64,000 nucleotides of DNA from Clostridia bacterium (GTDB lineage: Bacteria > Bacillota > Clostridia > Christensenellales > UBA1242): NCBI GenBank assembly GCA_022793335.1, contig JAAWCQ010000004.1:212118-276117 (forward strand), written 5' to 3'. Under the pieces are notes generated by a model. It was not told where the DNA came from. It saw nothing but the letters and a program-made list of their open reading frames with translations, and ran no database searches. Shown here piece by piece: positions 63,801 to 64,000 of this stretch. The position numbers were made by a program, and so were the translations under genes. How positions within the stretch are numbered: the first letter of the stretch is position 1; the number at the start of each line of letters is the position of its first letter.

Positions 63801-64000
63801 ATGAGAAGTTTACTTGCTGCTACTTGGTCTAGTTTTATTCAGGGATATATAAAGGATGCGGCTCAAGCAGACATTCTTGCTAAAGCATTTGAAATTATTG
63901 AAATTGTACTTTGGGTTGTTATGGCTATTGTAGGTGCTTTAGGAGCAATCTATGCAATTTATCTTGGCGTTCAACTTGCTCGTGCTGAAGACCAAGGAAA
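63801..64000 (+). CDS. Mbov_0395-type pilin-like conjugal transfer protein (3' end outside window)
   Basis: About 66 codons visible. The product has a short polar N-terminus and a long hydrophobic helix (VLWVVMAIVGALGAIYAIYLGVQLAR) followed by AEDQG. The sequence GAIYAIYLGVQLARAEDQ is the hallmark of Mbov_0395/T4SS pilin-like (VirB2-like) proteins, which continue with a KR-rich loop and a second helix. SD AAGGAGGG. In known elements it precedes other type IV secretion genes, which would lie beyond the right edge. Family call is good; pilus formation is inferred. Confidence 0.8.
   Translation, partial: MRSLLAATWSSFIQGYIKDAAQADILAKAFEIIEIVLWVVMAIVGALGAIYAIYLGVQLARAEDQG

Overview
The window is a low-GC, AT-rich chromosome segment from an endospore-forming member of the Bacillota, most like an uncultured Clostridia lineage. 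The taxonomic reading rests on SpoIIID, a SpoIIQ-type M23 protein, SpoVB, a complete GerA/GerB/GerC germination operon, a BclA-like collagen protein, strong AGGAGG ribosome sites, SigA-type TTGACA/TATAAT promoters and many intrinsic terminators. No rRNA, phage, IS element, CRISPR array, relaxase or integrase is visible. One tRNA (Glu) is present.

Layout. 1-2664: a VirB4-type conjugation ATPase leaving through the left edge. 2.9-9.1 kb: PRC-barrel protein, DUF1858 protein, HflX, class II aldolase, and a sporulation cluster (YwmB-like, SpoIIQ-like, ACP, SpoIIID). 9.2-17.7 kb: a TasA-like protein, a flippase, a PrsA-like lipoprotein, and the glmU-like/pth/mfd operon. 17.8-22.7 kb: a surface protein, SpoVB/DUF421/DUF4363, a 52-residue LysM protein, a TVP38 protein. 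22.8-32 kb: VanW, CCA transferase, P-type ATPase, FtsH. 32-36.9 kb: germination receptor operon with a SigG-like promoter. 37-45.5 kb: acidic membrane protein, LeuS, transglutaminase-like protein, a second DUF421 protein, and rplJ-rplL behind an L10 leader. 45.5-54.2 kb: a tandem ThyX-like protein, ankyrin protein, CysS, MarR, RecD2, ComF, tRNA-Glu. 54.3-60.7 kb: a candidate small RNA, collagen-like spore-surface protein, MFS symporter, CYTH-like protein, rubrerythrin-like protein, HU. 60.7-64 kb: LepB, QueH, ArsR, a tiny hydrophobic protein, and the start of an Mbov_0395-type conjugative pilin gene leaving through the right edge.

How the parts fit. Most genes are housekeeping (translation, repair, glycolysis, protein quality control) interleaved with sporulation and germination genes, so this is core chromosome. 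The exception is that both edges carry type IV secretion components pointing outward. The most interesting signals are architectural. Several genes start exactly 6 nt after a -10 box with no Shine-Dalgarno sequence (probable leaderless mRNAs). Two terminators hold the -35 box of the next gene in their loop. Several protein families are remodelled: a GlmU relic, a duplicated ThyX, a rubrerythrin missing most iron ligands, and a GerC without a lipobox. Coordinates and motifs were read by eye; no database search was run.
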